A stretch of DNA of 64,000 nucleotides from DASQUK01 sp963756425. GTDB taxonomy: Bacteria; Actinomycetota; Acidimicrobiia; Acidimicrobiales; VFJN01. The position numbers and the translations under genes are program-made. Below the pieces are notes generated by a model, which worked only from the letters and a program-made list of their open reading frames with translations, ran no database searches and was not told where the DNA came from. The stretch covers positions 310,001 to 374,000 of the forward strand of contig CAVWNW010000019.1 of the NCBI GenBank assembly GCA_963756425.1, given 5' to 3'. This document shows, in pieces, positions 1 through 10,804 of the stretch (position 1 is its first letter; every line of letters begins with the position of its first letter).

Positions 1-24
1 TCGCCCTGCGGGACGCTCGCTCAT
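1..24 (-). CDS. 5' end of next operon gene, probably ribosome-binding factor A (cut by window edge)
   Basis: An ATG at 24-22 overlaps the TGA of the DUF503 gene (ATGA overlap) and opens a frame reading MSERPAGR before the window ends. Only eight codons are visible, so the identity rests on context: in many bacteria rbfA follows infB, often with the DUF503/YlxP gene between them. Nothing in the residues themselves proves RbfA. Confidence 0.4.
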
Positions 25-323
25 GACTTCTCCTCCTCTTCCTCCACCCACAGGCGATCCACCCGCAGGACCTCGACCTCGGGGAAGGACCACACGAAGC
101 GCTCCACCTCGTCCAGCACCTCGTAGAGGTGCGACCGCGTCGGCGCCACCGCCGCCACGCCGACCGTGCTGAGGTGCCAGGCGTCCTGGTGGGCGATCTC
201 GGACGCCGAAACCCGGTAGCGACGCCACAGGCCCTCGACGATGGGGCGGACCGCCGACCGCTTGGCCTTCAGCGAGCGGCACTCGCGGAGGTAGAGCTCG
301 AAGCGGACCGCCGCGGCATGCAC
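21..323 (-). CDS. DUF503 (YlxP-like) protein
   Basis: A 100-residue protein matching the DUF503/YlxP family: an N-terminal strand (AAVRFELYL) followed by the hallmark ECRSLKAKRSAVRPIVEGL helix, then SASEIAHQDAWHLSTVGVAA and an acidic EEEEEKS tail. The family sits between infB and rbfA in Gram-positive operons and has no firm biochemical role; a link to ribosome maturation is suggested only by context. The chosen start is GTG at 323, giving VHAAAVRFELYL; no ATG lies nearby and the Shine-Dalgarno sequence is weak. It lies 64 bp downstream of the infB stop and overlaps the next gene by ATGA, so translation is probably coupled. Confidence 0.85.
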   Translation of the reverse strand: MHAAAVRFELYLRECRSLKAKRSAVRPIVEGLWRRYRVSASEIAHQDAWHLSTVGVAAVAPTRSHLYEVLDEVERFVWSFPEVEVLRVDRLWVEEEEEKS

Positions 324-387
324 GGGGCCAGCGTAGAGCCGGTGTCCGGAAGCGCCCGCCCGCGCCGACCGCCATCGAGCGACGGTG

Positions 388-3423
<3,036 letters not shown>

Positions 3424-3516
3424 GTTCTCCTTAGACCTGCCCTTCCGTCTTCTCGAGGGCGCGACCCACGCACCGACCGGTGCAAATCGCGGTCCCCTAT
3501 CCTCGCGCAGACCCTG

Positions 3517-3729
3517 CTACCGGTACGAACGCCGGAAGGCTCGGGCAAATGCGCCTCTCCGTTCGGCGCGCTCCCTGCACGCAGCGAGAGCGTCCTTGCA
3601 GAGCCAGGCGCCGCGTCCCGGCAGTTTACGGCCCTCGACGACGGATCCCTCCGGTGAGCGCACGAACCTCACCAGCTCGCTCTGGAGCCTCCGTCGGCGA
3701 CAACCCACGCAGGTGCGGATCGGCGAGAT
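3517..3729 (-). CDS. ylxR: YlxR/DUF448 RNA-binding protein, apparent ATC start
   Basis: A small basic protein of the YlxR (DUF448) family. Visible family features are the RTCVGCRRR opening, ELVRFV, GRKLPGRGAW, the Cys in LCKDALAAC and an Arg-rich end (GAFARAFRRSYR). It lies between nusA and infB, the standard place; homologues bind RNA and influence ribosome and RNase P function. The first standard start in frame is GTG at 3708, but that removes the conserved RTC. An ATC at 3729, six bases after AGGAG at 3740-3736, would give the family-like N-terminus (M)SPIRTCVGC, and the in-frame nusA stop TAG lies just upstream, leaving no other start. I therefore annotate an ATC start (70 residues), with GTG 3708 (63 residues) as the alternative. 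Confidence 0.85.
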   Translation of the reverse strand: MSPIRTCVGCRRRRLQSELVRFVRSPEGSVVEGRKLPGRGAWLCKDALAACRERAERRGAFARAFRRSYR

Positions 3730-3732
3730 CGA

Positions 3733-5043
3733 CTACTCCTTGTCGGCGCGGGGCTCGCCGCCGCCTTCCGCCGGAACCTCGACGGCGTCCGCGGCCGCAT
3801 CGGCGGCTGCGGCGTCGCCCGCCGGCTCATCCACTGCGCGCTCCGCCTGGTCCCCGGTGGGCACCTCGGTGCCGGCGTTCGCGGGGGCCTCCTTCGACTC
3901 GGAGTCGCCGGCCGGCGGCTCGCCGTTGCCGCCGGGCGCGTCGGCGAGCGCCGCCTCCCACTCCTCGGCCGACACCGCGGGGCCGCCCTCGGCGGGCTGC
4001 CACACCTGCTCGCCAGTCTCGGCGTTGACCACCCACTCGCCTTCGGCCCACTCCTGCTGATTGTACGCCTCCTCCTCGACGAGCTGCGTCTCGCTCTTGA
4101 TGTCCACCCGCCAGCCGGTGAGGCGCGCCGCAAGGCGGGCGTTCTGGCCCTCCTTGCCGATCGCCAGCGACAGCTGGTAGTCGGGCACGATCACCTCGGC
4201 AACGCCCGTGGTCTCGTCGATCCGCACCTCCTTGACCTTGGCCGGAGAAAGCGCCTTGGCGACGAACTCATAGGGGTCGTCGGAGAACGGGACGATGTCG
4301 ATCTTCTCGCCCCGCAGCTCGTTGACCACCTGCCGCACCCGGGCACCCCGGGCTCCGACGCACGCACCGACGGGATCGACGTTGGGATCGTTGGACCACA
4401 CGGCGATCTTCGTGCGGTGGCCGGGCTCGCGGGCGCAGGCCTTGATCTCGACGATGCCGTCGGCGATCTCGGGCACCTCGAGCTTGAACAGCTCGAGAAT
4501 CAGGCCGGGATGGGTGCGCGACACGACGATCTGCGGGCCCTTGGACGTGCGGCGTACCTCGACGATGTAGGCCTTGAGCCGGCTGTTGGCCTCCGGGCGC
4601 TCGTGGGGCACCTGCTCCGCCTGCGGTAGGAGGGCCTCCACCGGGCCGAGGCTCAACAGCGTGTAGCGGCTGTCGCCCTGCTGCACGGTGCCGGTGACGA
4701 TGTCGCCCTCGCGGCCGGCGTACTCCTCGTAGCGCAGCTCGCGCTCGGCCTCCCGGATCCGCTGCGTCATGACCTGGCGCGCCGTCTGGGCGGCTATGCG
4801 GCCGAAGTCCTTGGGCGTGACGTCCAGCTCGGGACCGTACGGCTCGCCATCCTCGTCGATCTCCTGGGCGTACACACGGATGTCGAAGTTGGTGGGGTCG
4901 ATCGTGACCCAGGCGTACTCGTGCGCTCCGGGCATGCGCTTGTAGGCCGACTCGAGTGCGTCGGCCAGAGCAGCCATCAGCGTGTCGACCGAGATGCCCT
5001 TCTCGGCGGCGAGCGCCTGTAGCGCCTCCATCATTTCGCTCAT
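3733..5043 (-). CDS. nusA: Transcription termination/antitermination factor NusA
   Basis: Binds RNA polymerase and nascent RNA to modulate pausing, termination and antitermination. Of the 436 residues, 1-110 are the polymerase-binding N-domain. An S1 domain follows (GDIVTGTVQQGDSRYTLLSL), then KH1 with VGARGARVRQVVNEL and KH2 with LSLAIGKEGQNARLAARLTG. The last 80 residues are an acidic Glu/Ala/Pro tail instead of the acidic repeats of proteobacterial NusA. The start ATG at 5043 follows GGAGG with 7-base spacing; a second ATG lies three codons in. Its stop abuts ylxR, and the upstream side is bridged to rimP by a 30-codon ORF. Confidence 0.98.
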   Translation of the reverse strand: MSEMMEALQALAAEKGISVDTLMAALADALESAYKRMPGAHEYAWVTIDPTNFDIRVYAQEIDEDGEPYGPELDVTPKDFGRIAAQTARQVMTQRIREAERELRYEEYAGREGDIVTGTVQQGDSRYTLLSLGPVEALLPQAEQVPHERPEANSRLKAYIVEVRRTSKGPQIVVSRTHPGLILELFKLEVPEIADGIVEIKACAREPGHRTKIAVWSNDPNVDPVGACVGARGARVRQVVNELRGEKIDIVPFSDDPYEFVAKALSPAKVKEVRIDETTGVAEVIVPDYQLSLAIGKEGQNARLAARLTGWRVDIKSETQLVEEEAYNQQEWAEGEWVVNAETGEQVWQPAEGGPAVSAEEWEAALADAPGGNGEPPAGDSESKEAPANAGTEVPTGDQAERAVDEPAGDAAAADAAADAVEVPAEGGGEPRADKE

Positions 5044-5132
5044 CGCCGGACCTCCGGTCCGCCAATGAACGATCGCCGCTTCGCGGCGAGCAACGCACTG
5101 TGCTCATGATTCGCTCGCTGACGCTCGCTCAT
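5040..5132 (-). CDS. Possible 30-residue coupling ORF between rimP and nusA
   Basis: The ATG at 5132 overlaps the rimP TGA (ATGA), the frame runs 30 codons, and its TGA overlaps the nusA ATG in the same ATGA fashion. The peptide begins MSERQRANHEHSALL and ends GGPEVRR, with no recognisable domain, and the nusA Shine-Dalgarno (GGAGG) lies within it. It could be a leader peptide keeping ribosomes on the mRNA from rimP into nusA, or an accident of repeat-like sequence (GAGCGAGCG, GCGAAGCGGC) in the junction. No homologue is known to me. Confidence 0.35.
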   Translation of the reverse strand: MSERQRANHEHSALLAAKRRSFIGGPEVRR

Positions 5133-5659
5133 GACCTGCGTTCCCTCTTCTCGTCGCTCTTGCGCTTGCCGGAGCGGGGCGTAGCGGGGCCCCACTCGAA
5201 CACGGTGCGCGCTCGCTCGATGTCGTGATAGGCGAGCCGTTGCTCCACTGCCGTCCCGCCGCCGGCGGCGTCGGTCCGCACGACGACGCCGGAGTCGTCG
5301 GCCGACACGAGCTGACCCTCCACGCGGCGCTCGTCGCCGGCGCCCGCCACGATCCGGATCTTCACCGTCTCACCCACGGCGCGCCCGAAGTGCTCGGGCC
5401 GCCGCAGCGTGCGCTCGAGCCCCGGGCTGGTGACCTCGAGCGTGTAGCGGCCGCTGATGGGGTCGGCGTCGTCCAGCGCCCGCGACACAGCTCGGGTGGC
5501 GTCGGCCAGCACGTCGAGGTCGAGCCCACCGCCGCTGCCCGGCGCGCTGTCGACCACGACCCGCAGGACCGGGCCCTGCACCTCGACGTCGTACAGGTCG
5601 AGGTCACGGTCGTCGAGGAGCGGCAGCACGAGGTCACGCACACGGTCTGCGACGCTCAT
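5129..5659 (-). CDS. rimP: Ribosome maturation factor RimP
   Basis: A 176-residue RimP homologue needed for 30S assembly. It shows LYDVEVQGPVLRVVVD, the conserved LEVTSPGLERTLRRPEHFGR motif and a C-terminal SH3-like part (VKIRIVAGAGDERRVEGQL, IERARTVFEWGP), with an Arg/Lys-rich tail. The ATG at 5659 lies behind a strong AGGAGG. It is the promoter-proximal gene of rimP-nusA-ylxR-infB, and its leader carries a strong hairpin that may regulate the operon. Confidence 0.95.
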   Translation of the reverse strand: MSVADRVRDLVLPLLDDRDLDLYDVEVQGPVLRVVVDSAPGSGGGLDLDVLADATRAVSRALDDADPISGRYTLEVTSPGLERTLRRPEHFGRAVGETVKIRIVAGAGDERRVEGQLVSADDSGVVVRTDAAGGGTAVEQRLAYHDIERARTVFEWGPATPRSGKRKSDEKRERRS

Positions 5660-5685
5660 CTGCTACACCTCCTCTTGTCATACGA

Positions 5686-5711
5686 AAGGCGTGGGCCCAA
5701 GCCCACGCCTT
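5686..5711 (-). promoter_or_regulatory. Leader hairpin of the rimP-nusA operon
   Basis: A perfect 11-bp stem (AAGGCGTGGGC / GCCCACGCCTT) with a 4-base loop lies between a promoter-like -10 and the rimP ribosome binding site. On the transcribed strand it is followed by TTCGTATGACAAGAGGAGG, too poor in U for a classical terminator. As it sits in the 5' leader, about 27 bases before the rimP start, it may be an attenuator, a protein-binding leader (for example autoregulation by NusA), or the 3' end of proS transcripts. Confidence 0.6.
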
Positions 5712-5743
5712 CGCTCGATGGGATCGAACGGAACGGACCCCGA

Positions 5744-5749
5744 AGTATA
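5744..5749 (-). promoter_or_regulatory. Putative -10 element (TATACT) upstream of rimP
   Basis: On the minus strand GGCTATACT matches a sigma-70 -10 hexamer and stands out in very GC-rich surroundings. No convincing -35 is seen 17 bases upstream. Initiation about 7 bases downstream would give a leader of roughly 78 nt that includes the rimP hairpin. It lies 76 bp downstream of the proS stop. Confidence 0.5.
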
Positions 5750-5824
5750 GCCGCCCGGCACTCGCCAGCGGAGAGTAGGGACCGATCACCGCCCGCGCGC
5801 ACCCACCACCGGACCGCGACGGCG

Positions 5825-7231
5825 CTAGTAGGCGCGGCCCACGAACGCGACGAGGTCGTCCTCGTCCTCGGACTCGGGCAGCGATCCGTCCGGGCGTTGC
5901 AGGCAGCGCACGGACACACCGTCGGCCGCCAGCCGCGCCTCGCCCTCCCCCCGGACCAGCCGCCAGGGCAGCCGAGCGAACCCACTCCTGCTGGCCTCGG
6001 CGGCCTCACGGATGTCGGAGGCATCGGCGATGTTGGCGTCGCGCCGGCTCCGGGCATCGGTCAGGATGTCCTGCTGGACGTCGGCCACCAGCTTCTCGAC
6101 CCGCCCCGCCAGCGCCGCCAGGGGCACCTGCTCCTTGGTTCCGGTGTCGCGCCGGACAAGCGTCGCGGCGTCGGCGGCGAGGTCGCGGGGACCGATCTCC
6201 ACCCGCACCGGCACCCCCTTCAGCTCCCAGTCGGTGACGCGGCGGCCGAAGGTCTGGCCGACGCGGTCGTCGAGCCGGGTGCGGACGCCGGCGGCCGACA
6301 GCTCTCCGGCAAGCGTCGCCGCCCGCTCGCCGGTGCCCCCCTCGTCCTTCACCACCAGCACCACGGCCTGGATCGGGGCCAGCGCCGGCGGCACCACCAG
6401 GCCGTCGTCGTCGCCGTGCGCCATGATCAGGCCGCCGACCATCCGGGTCGTCGATCCCCACGAGGTCGTCCAGCAGTACTGCGTGGCGCCGTCTGCATCC
6501 GAGTAGGTGATGTCGAACGCCTTGGCGAAGTTCGTCCCCAGCTCGTGGCTCGTGCCCATCTGCAGCGCCTTGCCGTCCCGCATCATCGCCTCGCACGTCA
6601 ACGTGTTGATGGCGCCCGGGAACCGCTCGGCGGCCGTCTTGGGCCCGACGAGCACCGGGATGGCCAGGACGTTGACCATGAAGTCCTCGTAGACCTCGTG
6701 CAGGATCCGCTCGGCGTAGGCGCGGGCGTCCTCCCGGCTCGCGTGCGCAGTGTGGCCCTCCTGCCACAGGAACTCGGTCGTGCGCAGGAAGAGGCGCGTC
6801 CGGAGCTCCCAACGCACCACGTTGTTCCAGAGGTTCAGCAGCAGTGGCAGGTCGCGGTAGCTCTGGACCCACTTCGCCATGTACTCCCCGACCATCGTTT
6901 CGCTGGTCGGCCGCACGACGATCGGCTCGTCGAGCTTCCTGCCGCCGCCGTGGGTCACCACCGCCAGCTCCGGGCTGAAGCCCTCGACGTGCTCGGCCTC
7001 CCGCCGCAGGTAGCTCTCGGGGATGAAGAGCGGGAAGTACGCGTTCTCGGCGCCGGCGACCTTGATCCGGGCGTCCATCTCGGCCTGCATGCGCTCCCAG
7101 ATCGAGTAGCCGTACGGCCGGATGACCATCGTGCCGCGGACGGGGCCGTTGTCGGCCAGCTCCGCCTTTGCGACCACGTCCTGGTACCAGCGCGGGAAGT
7201 CGTCGGCCTGCGCCGTGAGCACCTTCGCCAT
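5825..7231 (-). CDS. proS: Prolyl-tRNA synthetase, archaeal/eukaryotic type
   Basis: Charges tRNA-Pro with proline. The 468-residue protein is the short class II form lacking the bacterial editing insertion. Visible are RPYGYSIWERMQAEMD, the motif-2 region RTTEFLWQEGHTAHA, GTSHELGTNFAKAFDITY, WTTSWGSTTRMVGGLIMAHGD (motif 3), an anticodon-binding domain (VRTRLDDRVGQTFGRRVTDWELKGVP) and the C-terminal extension of the archaeal-like form, ending VAFVGRAY. The start is ATG at 7231 (MAKVLTAQADDFPRWYQDVV), matching family length; the frame stays open further upstream but that stretch has no homology. It is the last gene of its minus-strand run before the rimP leader. Confidence 0.95.
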   Translation of the reverse strand: MAKVLTAQADDFPRWYQDVVAKAELADNGPVRGTMVIRPYGYSIWERMQAEMDARIKVAGAENAYFPLFIPESYLRREAEHVEGFSPELAVVTHGGGRKLDEPIVVRPTSETMVGEYMAKWVQSYRDLPLLLNLWNNVVRWELRTRLFLRTTEFLWQEGHTAHASREDARAYAERILHEVYEDFMVNVLAIPVLVGPKTAAERFPGAINTLTCEAMMRDGKALQMGTSHELGTNFAKAFDITYSDADGATQYCWTTSWGSTTRMVGGLIMAHGDDDGLVVPPALAPIQAVVLVVKDEGGTGERAATLAGELSAAGVRTRLDDRVGQTFGRRVTDWELKGVPVRVEIGPRDLAADAATLVRRDTGTKEQVPLAALAGRVEKLVADVQQDILTDARSRRDANIADASDIREAAEASRSGFARLPWRLVRGEGEARLAADGVSVRCLQRPDGSLPESEDEDDLVAFVGRAY

Positions 7232-7290
7232 AGGGGGCGGATCGTACCGGTCCGGTCGATCGAGACCCGCAGCCGTTGCGGCGGCCGACG

Positions 7291-7944
7291 TCAGCCCGCG
7301 GCGCTGGTGACCGGGCGACCGACGCGGTCGAGCGCGTCGCCGTCGAGCTCGTACGTGACGGTCGTGAGCCGGCTCGGGCAGCAGTTGGGGTCGTCGGCCG
7401 CATAGCGGGTCCACGTGACCTCGACCTGCTGCCCGTGAACCGCCACGCCGGCCACGGCAGGGGGCAGCGCTCCGGTGACCGACCGGGGTGGCTCCGTCAG
7501 GCTCGCGACGTGGACCGTGCGCCCCCGGCGCTGCGTCCACACGTGGACGGTGTCCTCGGCGCCGTTGGCGCCGTAGGTGCAGACGACGTGGACGACGGCC
7601 TCGTCGGTGCGGTTGCCGTCGAGATCGCCGTACGCGACGTCGGGATCGACCTCCAGCCGGGTGACACGACCGATGTCGAGCACCGAGCTGCGGCCCCGAG
7701 CGACGGGGATCGCCGCGGGCGGCGTGAAGCGCAGGCCCTCGGCGCATGCGGACCCCGGCGGGGCCACCTCGCCGAAGTCGACGTCGCGGACGTCGGCCGG
7801 CGCGTCGGCGGCGGCGGACCCAGTCGGCGAGGCGCCGGCGCGCGGCGAGGACCCCCCGCCGCTGGAAGCGGCGAAGACGGCAGCGGCCAGGCCCAGCCCA
7901 GCCAGCCCCAGCCACGAGGCACGCGATCTCGAGTCACTGCGCAC
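7291..7944 (-). CDS. Exported protein of unknown function (LppP/LprE-like features)
   Basis: A 217-residue protein with an N-terminal signal peptide: basic residues, then WLGLAGLGLAAAVFAA, followed by a Gly/Ser/Ala-rich spacer without a clear lipobox cysteine. The globular part contains YGDLDGNRTDEAVVHVVC, similar to calcium-binding FG-GAP-like strands, and DPNCCPSRLTTVTYEL, a Cys-Cys-Pro pattern seen in LppP/LprE-type secreted proteins. It lies 59 bp upstream of proS on the same strand. The molecular role is unknown. Confidence 0.7.
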   Translation of the reverse strand: MRSDSRSRASWLGLAGLGLAAAVFAASSGGGSSPRAGASPTGSAAADAPADVRDVDFGEVAPPGSACAEGLRFTPPAAIPVARGRSSVLDIGRVTRLEVDPDVAYGDLDGNRTDEAVVHVVCTYGANGAEDTVHVWTQRRGRTVHVASLTEPPRSVTGALPPAVAGVAVHGQQVEVTWTRYAADDPNCCPSRLTTVTYELDGDALDRVGRPVTSAAG

Positions 7945-7997
7945 GACCGGCGGAATCTACCGCAACGGCGTGTGTCGAAGTGGTTGCAGATTTGCAG

Positions 7998-8195
7998 TTA
8001 TTCGTGGCGATCCGGGGGGCCGATCAGCACGAACCAGGCGACGATCGCGAACAGCGCGATGAACAGCAGCGTTCGGATCAACGAGAAGACAAAGCCCAGG
8101 ACCGCGGAGACGAGGAACCAGACGACCAGCACGGCGAGCACCACGACTGCCACGCGACCCAGCCAGCCCTCGCCGCGCCGGACCTGTCGTGCCAT
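7998..8195 (-). CDS. Small two-helix membrane protein
   Basis: A 65-residue protein with a basic N-terminus (MARQVRRGEGWLGR) and two predicted transmembrane helices (VAVVVLAVLVVWFLVSAVLG and LIRTLLFIALFAIVAWFVLIG), ending in a short hydrophilic tail. The ATG follows a G-rich, SD-like GGGAAGGGG. It starts 15 bp downstream of the ispG stop, so it is probably cotranscribed. No family is recognised. Confidence 0.65.
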   Translation of the reverse strand: MARQVRRGEGWLGRVAVVVLAVLVVWFLVSAVLGFVFSLIRTLLFIALFAIVAWFVLIGPPDRHE

Positions 8196-8210
8196 GAGCC
8201 GCCCCTTCCC

Positions 8211-9443
8211 TCAGCCCAGCTTGCGGATGAGCTCGACGCGCTGCTCGCTCCGATTGACGTCGTCCCCGTGGGCGCCGGCGAGCGACGCCCGGTCCCGCTC
8301 GGCCTCCCGACGGGCCTGCTCCCGGGTGGACCGCGCCCGCTCGAACGCGGCGTCGAGGCCATGGTCGTTGATGAACGTGGCCCACTCGACCAGCGCGTCG
8401 ACCATCTGGTCCTCAGGAACCACCGCGACGTTCTGCCCCCGGACGAAGAGATGGCCCTTCTTGTTGCCGGCGGCGATGCCCAGATCTGCGTCGCGGGCTT
8501 CACCCGGTCCGTTGACGACGCAGCCCATCACCGCCACCTGCAGCGGGATCTCGCGTTCGCCGAACGCCTCTTGCGCCTGGCGGGCGACCTCGATGACATC
8601 GATCTCGGCTCGGCCGCACGAGGGGCAGGCGATGAGGTCGATGTTCTTGCGCTCGCGGAGCCCCATGGCCTCCAGGAGCGCACGACCGGCCCTGGCCTCC
8701 TCCACCGGATCGGCGGTGAGGCTGTAGCGGATCGTGTCGCCGATCCCCTCGGCCAGCAGGGTGGCGATGCCGGCGGTGGCCTTGATCAAGCCGCCCGGCA
8801 CCGGCCCCGCCTCCGTGACCCCCAGGTGCAGCGGGTGGTCGACCACATCGGACAGCTGCCGGTACGCCTCGATCATGAGCGGCACCGACGAGGCCTTGAC
8901 CGAGATCTTGACGTCCTCGAAGCCGACCTCGTCGAAGTAGGCCAGCTCCATCTGCGCGGACTCGACCATGGCCTCTGGCGTGACCTTGCCGCCGTGCCGC
9001 TTGTACAGGTCGGGGTGAAGCGAGCCGCCGTTGACGCCGATGCGGATGGGGACGCCGCGGTCCTTGGCCTCCTGCGCCACCACCTTGATCTGCTCGGGCT
9101 TGCGGATGTTGCCCGGGTTGAGGCGGAGGCAGTCGACGCCGGCCTCGAGGGCGGCGAGTGCCATGCGGTGGTTGTGGTGGATGTCGGCCACGATCGGCAC
9201 GGGCGACCGGGGCACGATGCGCGCCAACCCCTCGGCGGCCTCGATCTCGTTGCAGGTGCAGCGGACGATGTCACAGCCCGCCATCGCCAGGTCGTAGATC
9301 TGCTGCAACGTGCCCTCGACGTCGGCGGTCTTGGTGATCGTCATCGACTGGACCGTGATCGGAGCGTCGCCGCCGACCGGCACGTCGCCCACCATGATCT
9401 GGCGGGTCTTGCGGCGGGGATGCGAGGACTGTCCGAGCTCCAT
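8211..9443 (-). CDS. ispG: 4-hydroxy-3-methylbut-2-enyl diphosphate synthase (GcpE)
   Basis: Penultimate enzyme of the MEP isoprenoid pathway, converting MEcPP to HMBPP with a [4Fe-4S] cluster. The 410-residue protein has the TIM-barrel start (VQSMTITKTADVEGTLQQI), RCTCNEIEA and LRLNPGNI. The cluster ligands are visible as C273 and C276 (CPSCG), C308 and E315 (MGCVVNGPGE). The last 60 residues are a charged extension beyond the usual family end. It follows rseP and dxr in one run, as in many actinobacteria. Confidence 0.97.
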   Translation of the reverse strand: MELGQSSHPRRKTRQIMVGDVPVGGDAPITVQSMTITKTADVEGTLQQIYDLAMAGCDIVRCTCNEIEAAEGLARIVPRSPVPIVADIHHNHRMALAALEAGVDCLRLNPGNIRKPEQIKVVAQEAKDRGVPIRIGVNGGSLHPDLYKRHGGKVTPEAMVESAQMELAYFDEVGFEDVKISVKASSVPLMIEAYRQLSDVVDHPLHLGVTEAGPVPGGLIKATAGIATLLAEGIGDTIRYSLTADPVEEARAGRALLEAMGLRERKNIDLIACPSCGRAEIDVIEVARQAQEAFGEREIPLQVAVMGCVVNGPGEARDADLGIAAGNKKGHLFVRGQNVAVVPEDQMVDALVEWATFINDHGLDAAFERARSTREQARREAERDRASLAGAHGDDVNRSEQRVELIRKLG

Positions 9444-9478
9444 GGGCGTGGTCTACCGCACGTGGGACGGTGCCCGGG

Positions 9479-10804
9479 TCACCCGCTGATCGGATCGACG
9501 ATGTCGAGGTACATCGCGGTCACCCCCAGGACGACGAGACCCATGACCACGACGTACGTCAGCGGCAGCAGCTTGGCGAAGTCGGCGTGATAGGCCCGCC
9601 CGGGACGCGAGCGGATGCGCTCGTAGACCGCCATGGCGGCGTGGCCACCGTCGAGCGGGAGCAGCGGCAGCATGTTGAAGATGCCGATGAACATGTTGAG
9701 GCTGAAGAACAGCGCCAACAGGAACGCCGCCCGGTGCTCGACATCCTGCGAGCCGAGCTGAACGACGCCGATGATCGAGATGAGGCGGTCGTTGTCGTCG
9801 GAGGACGAGCCCGAACCACCGCTACTGCCTGAGCCCGAGTCGGAGTTGTTGGCCTCGCCTACATCGTCCGCGAAGTTGCTGATGCCTCGGGGGCTGAAGA
9901 ACCCCGCCATCGCGCCGAAGGTCTGGCCGGTGAACCGCACCATCTCGCCCGGCGCCCGCACGACGGCGGTCCCGAGGCCGATGGGCTCGTCGGAGAAGTG
10001 CTTCGACGTGCCGACCCCGAGGAACGGAGTGCCGGGGTCGGCGCCGGGCACGCCCGCCGGGCGGGCACGCAGCGTGGCGTCGACGGTGCGCTCGACCCCG
10101 TCGCGCTCGATCGTGAGTTGCACCTCGTCGCCCACGTCGAACCTGGCGAGGGCGTCGGACAGCTCGTCGAAGTGCGACACCGGTTGCCCGTTGACGGCGA
10201 CGACGAGATCGTCCTCCTTCAGGCCGGCGGCCTGCGCGGCGCTGTCGTCCTCCACGGTGTTGATCTGCCACGCCGGGGCCCGGTCGGGCGGGTTGGCGAT
10301 GCTCCGGCCGGGGAAGCCGACAACACCGAGCAGGATCACGAGCAGCACGAACGCCTGCGCGAAGTGCATCAGCGATCCGGCGCTAACCACGAGCAGGCGC
10401 TTGGGGAAGGACTTCTGCCGGTACGTCCGGGGCTCGTCGACGGGATCGACCTCGTCGAGGTTGTTCATCCCGATGATGCGGACGTAGGCACCCGCGGGGA
10501 CGACCTTCAGGCCGTAGTCGGTCTCACCCCGGCGGAACGACCAGATCTTGGGCCCGAAGCCGATGAAGAACTCGGTCACCTTCATGCCGGACCACTTGGC
10601 GGTGACGTAGTGGCCGAGCTCGTGGAGGAAGATCATGACCACGATCCCGAGGATCACCACGAGCACCGGCCACCCCCAGGCCAGGCCCGCGGCGGCGACG
10701 GCGGCGATCAGCAGCGCGAGGCGGAGTCCCCCGGTCTCGTAGACGGGAGGTTCGGGCGCGGACGGCGGACCGCTGGGTGCGGGGCGTCGCTCCGTGTCAG
10801 TCAT
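9479..10804 (-). CDS. rseP: Site-2 intramembrane metalloprotease, RseP family
   Basis: A membrane zinc protease that cleaves transmembrane substrates such as anti-sigma factors. The 441-residue protein carries the zinc motif HELGH (H61-H65) in the first membrane region, a PDZ domain at about 190-275 (QAAGLKEDDLVVAVNGQPV), and the second catalytic motif LLPLDGGHAAMA near the C-terminus. A Gly/Ser/Asp-rich insert at roughly residues 320-345 separates PDZ from the last helices. It overlaps dxr by 8 bp and lies between dxr and ispG. The nearby sigma factors make anti-sigma processing an attractive guess, unproven. Confidence 0.93.
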   Translation of the reverse strand: MTDTERRPAPSGPPSAPEPPVYETGGLRLALLIAAVAAAGLAWGWPVLVVILGIVVMIFLHELGHYVTAKWSGMKVTEFFIGFGPKIWSFRRGETDYGLKVVPAGAYVRIIGMNNLDEVDPVDEPRTYRQKSFPKRLLVVSAGSLMHFAQAFVLLVILLGVVGFPGRSIANPPDRAPAWQINTVEDDSAAQAAGLKEDDLVVAVNGQPVSHFDELSDALARFDVGDEVQLTIERDGVERTVDATLRARPAGVPGADPGTPFLGVGTSKHFSDEPIGLGTAVVRAPGEMVRFTGQTFGAMAGFFSPRGISNFADDVGEANNSDSGSGSSGGSGSSSDDNDRLISIIGVVQLGSQDVEHRAAFLLALFFSLNMFIGIFNMLPLLPLDGGHAAMAVYERIRSRPGRAYHADFAKLLPLTYVVVMGLVVLGVTAMYLDIVDPISG

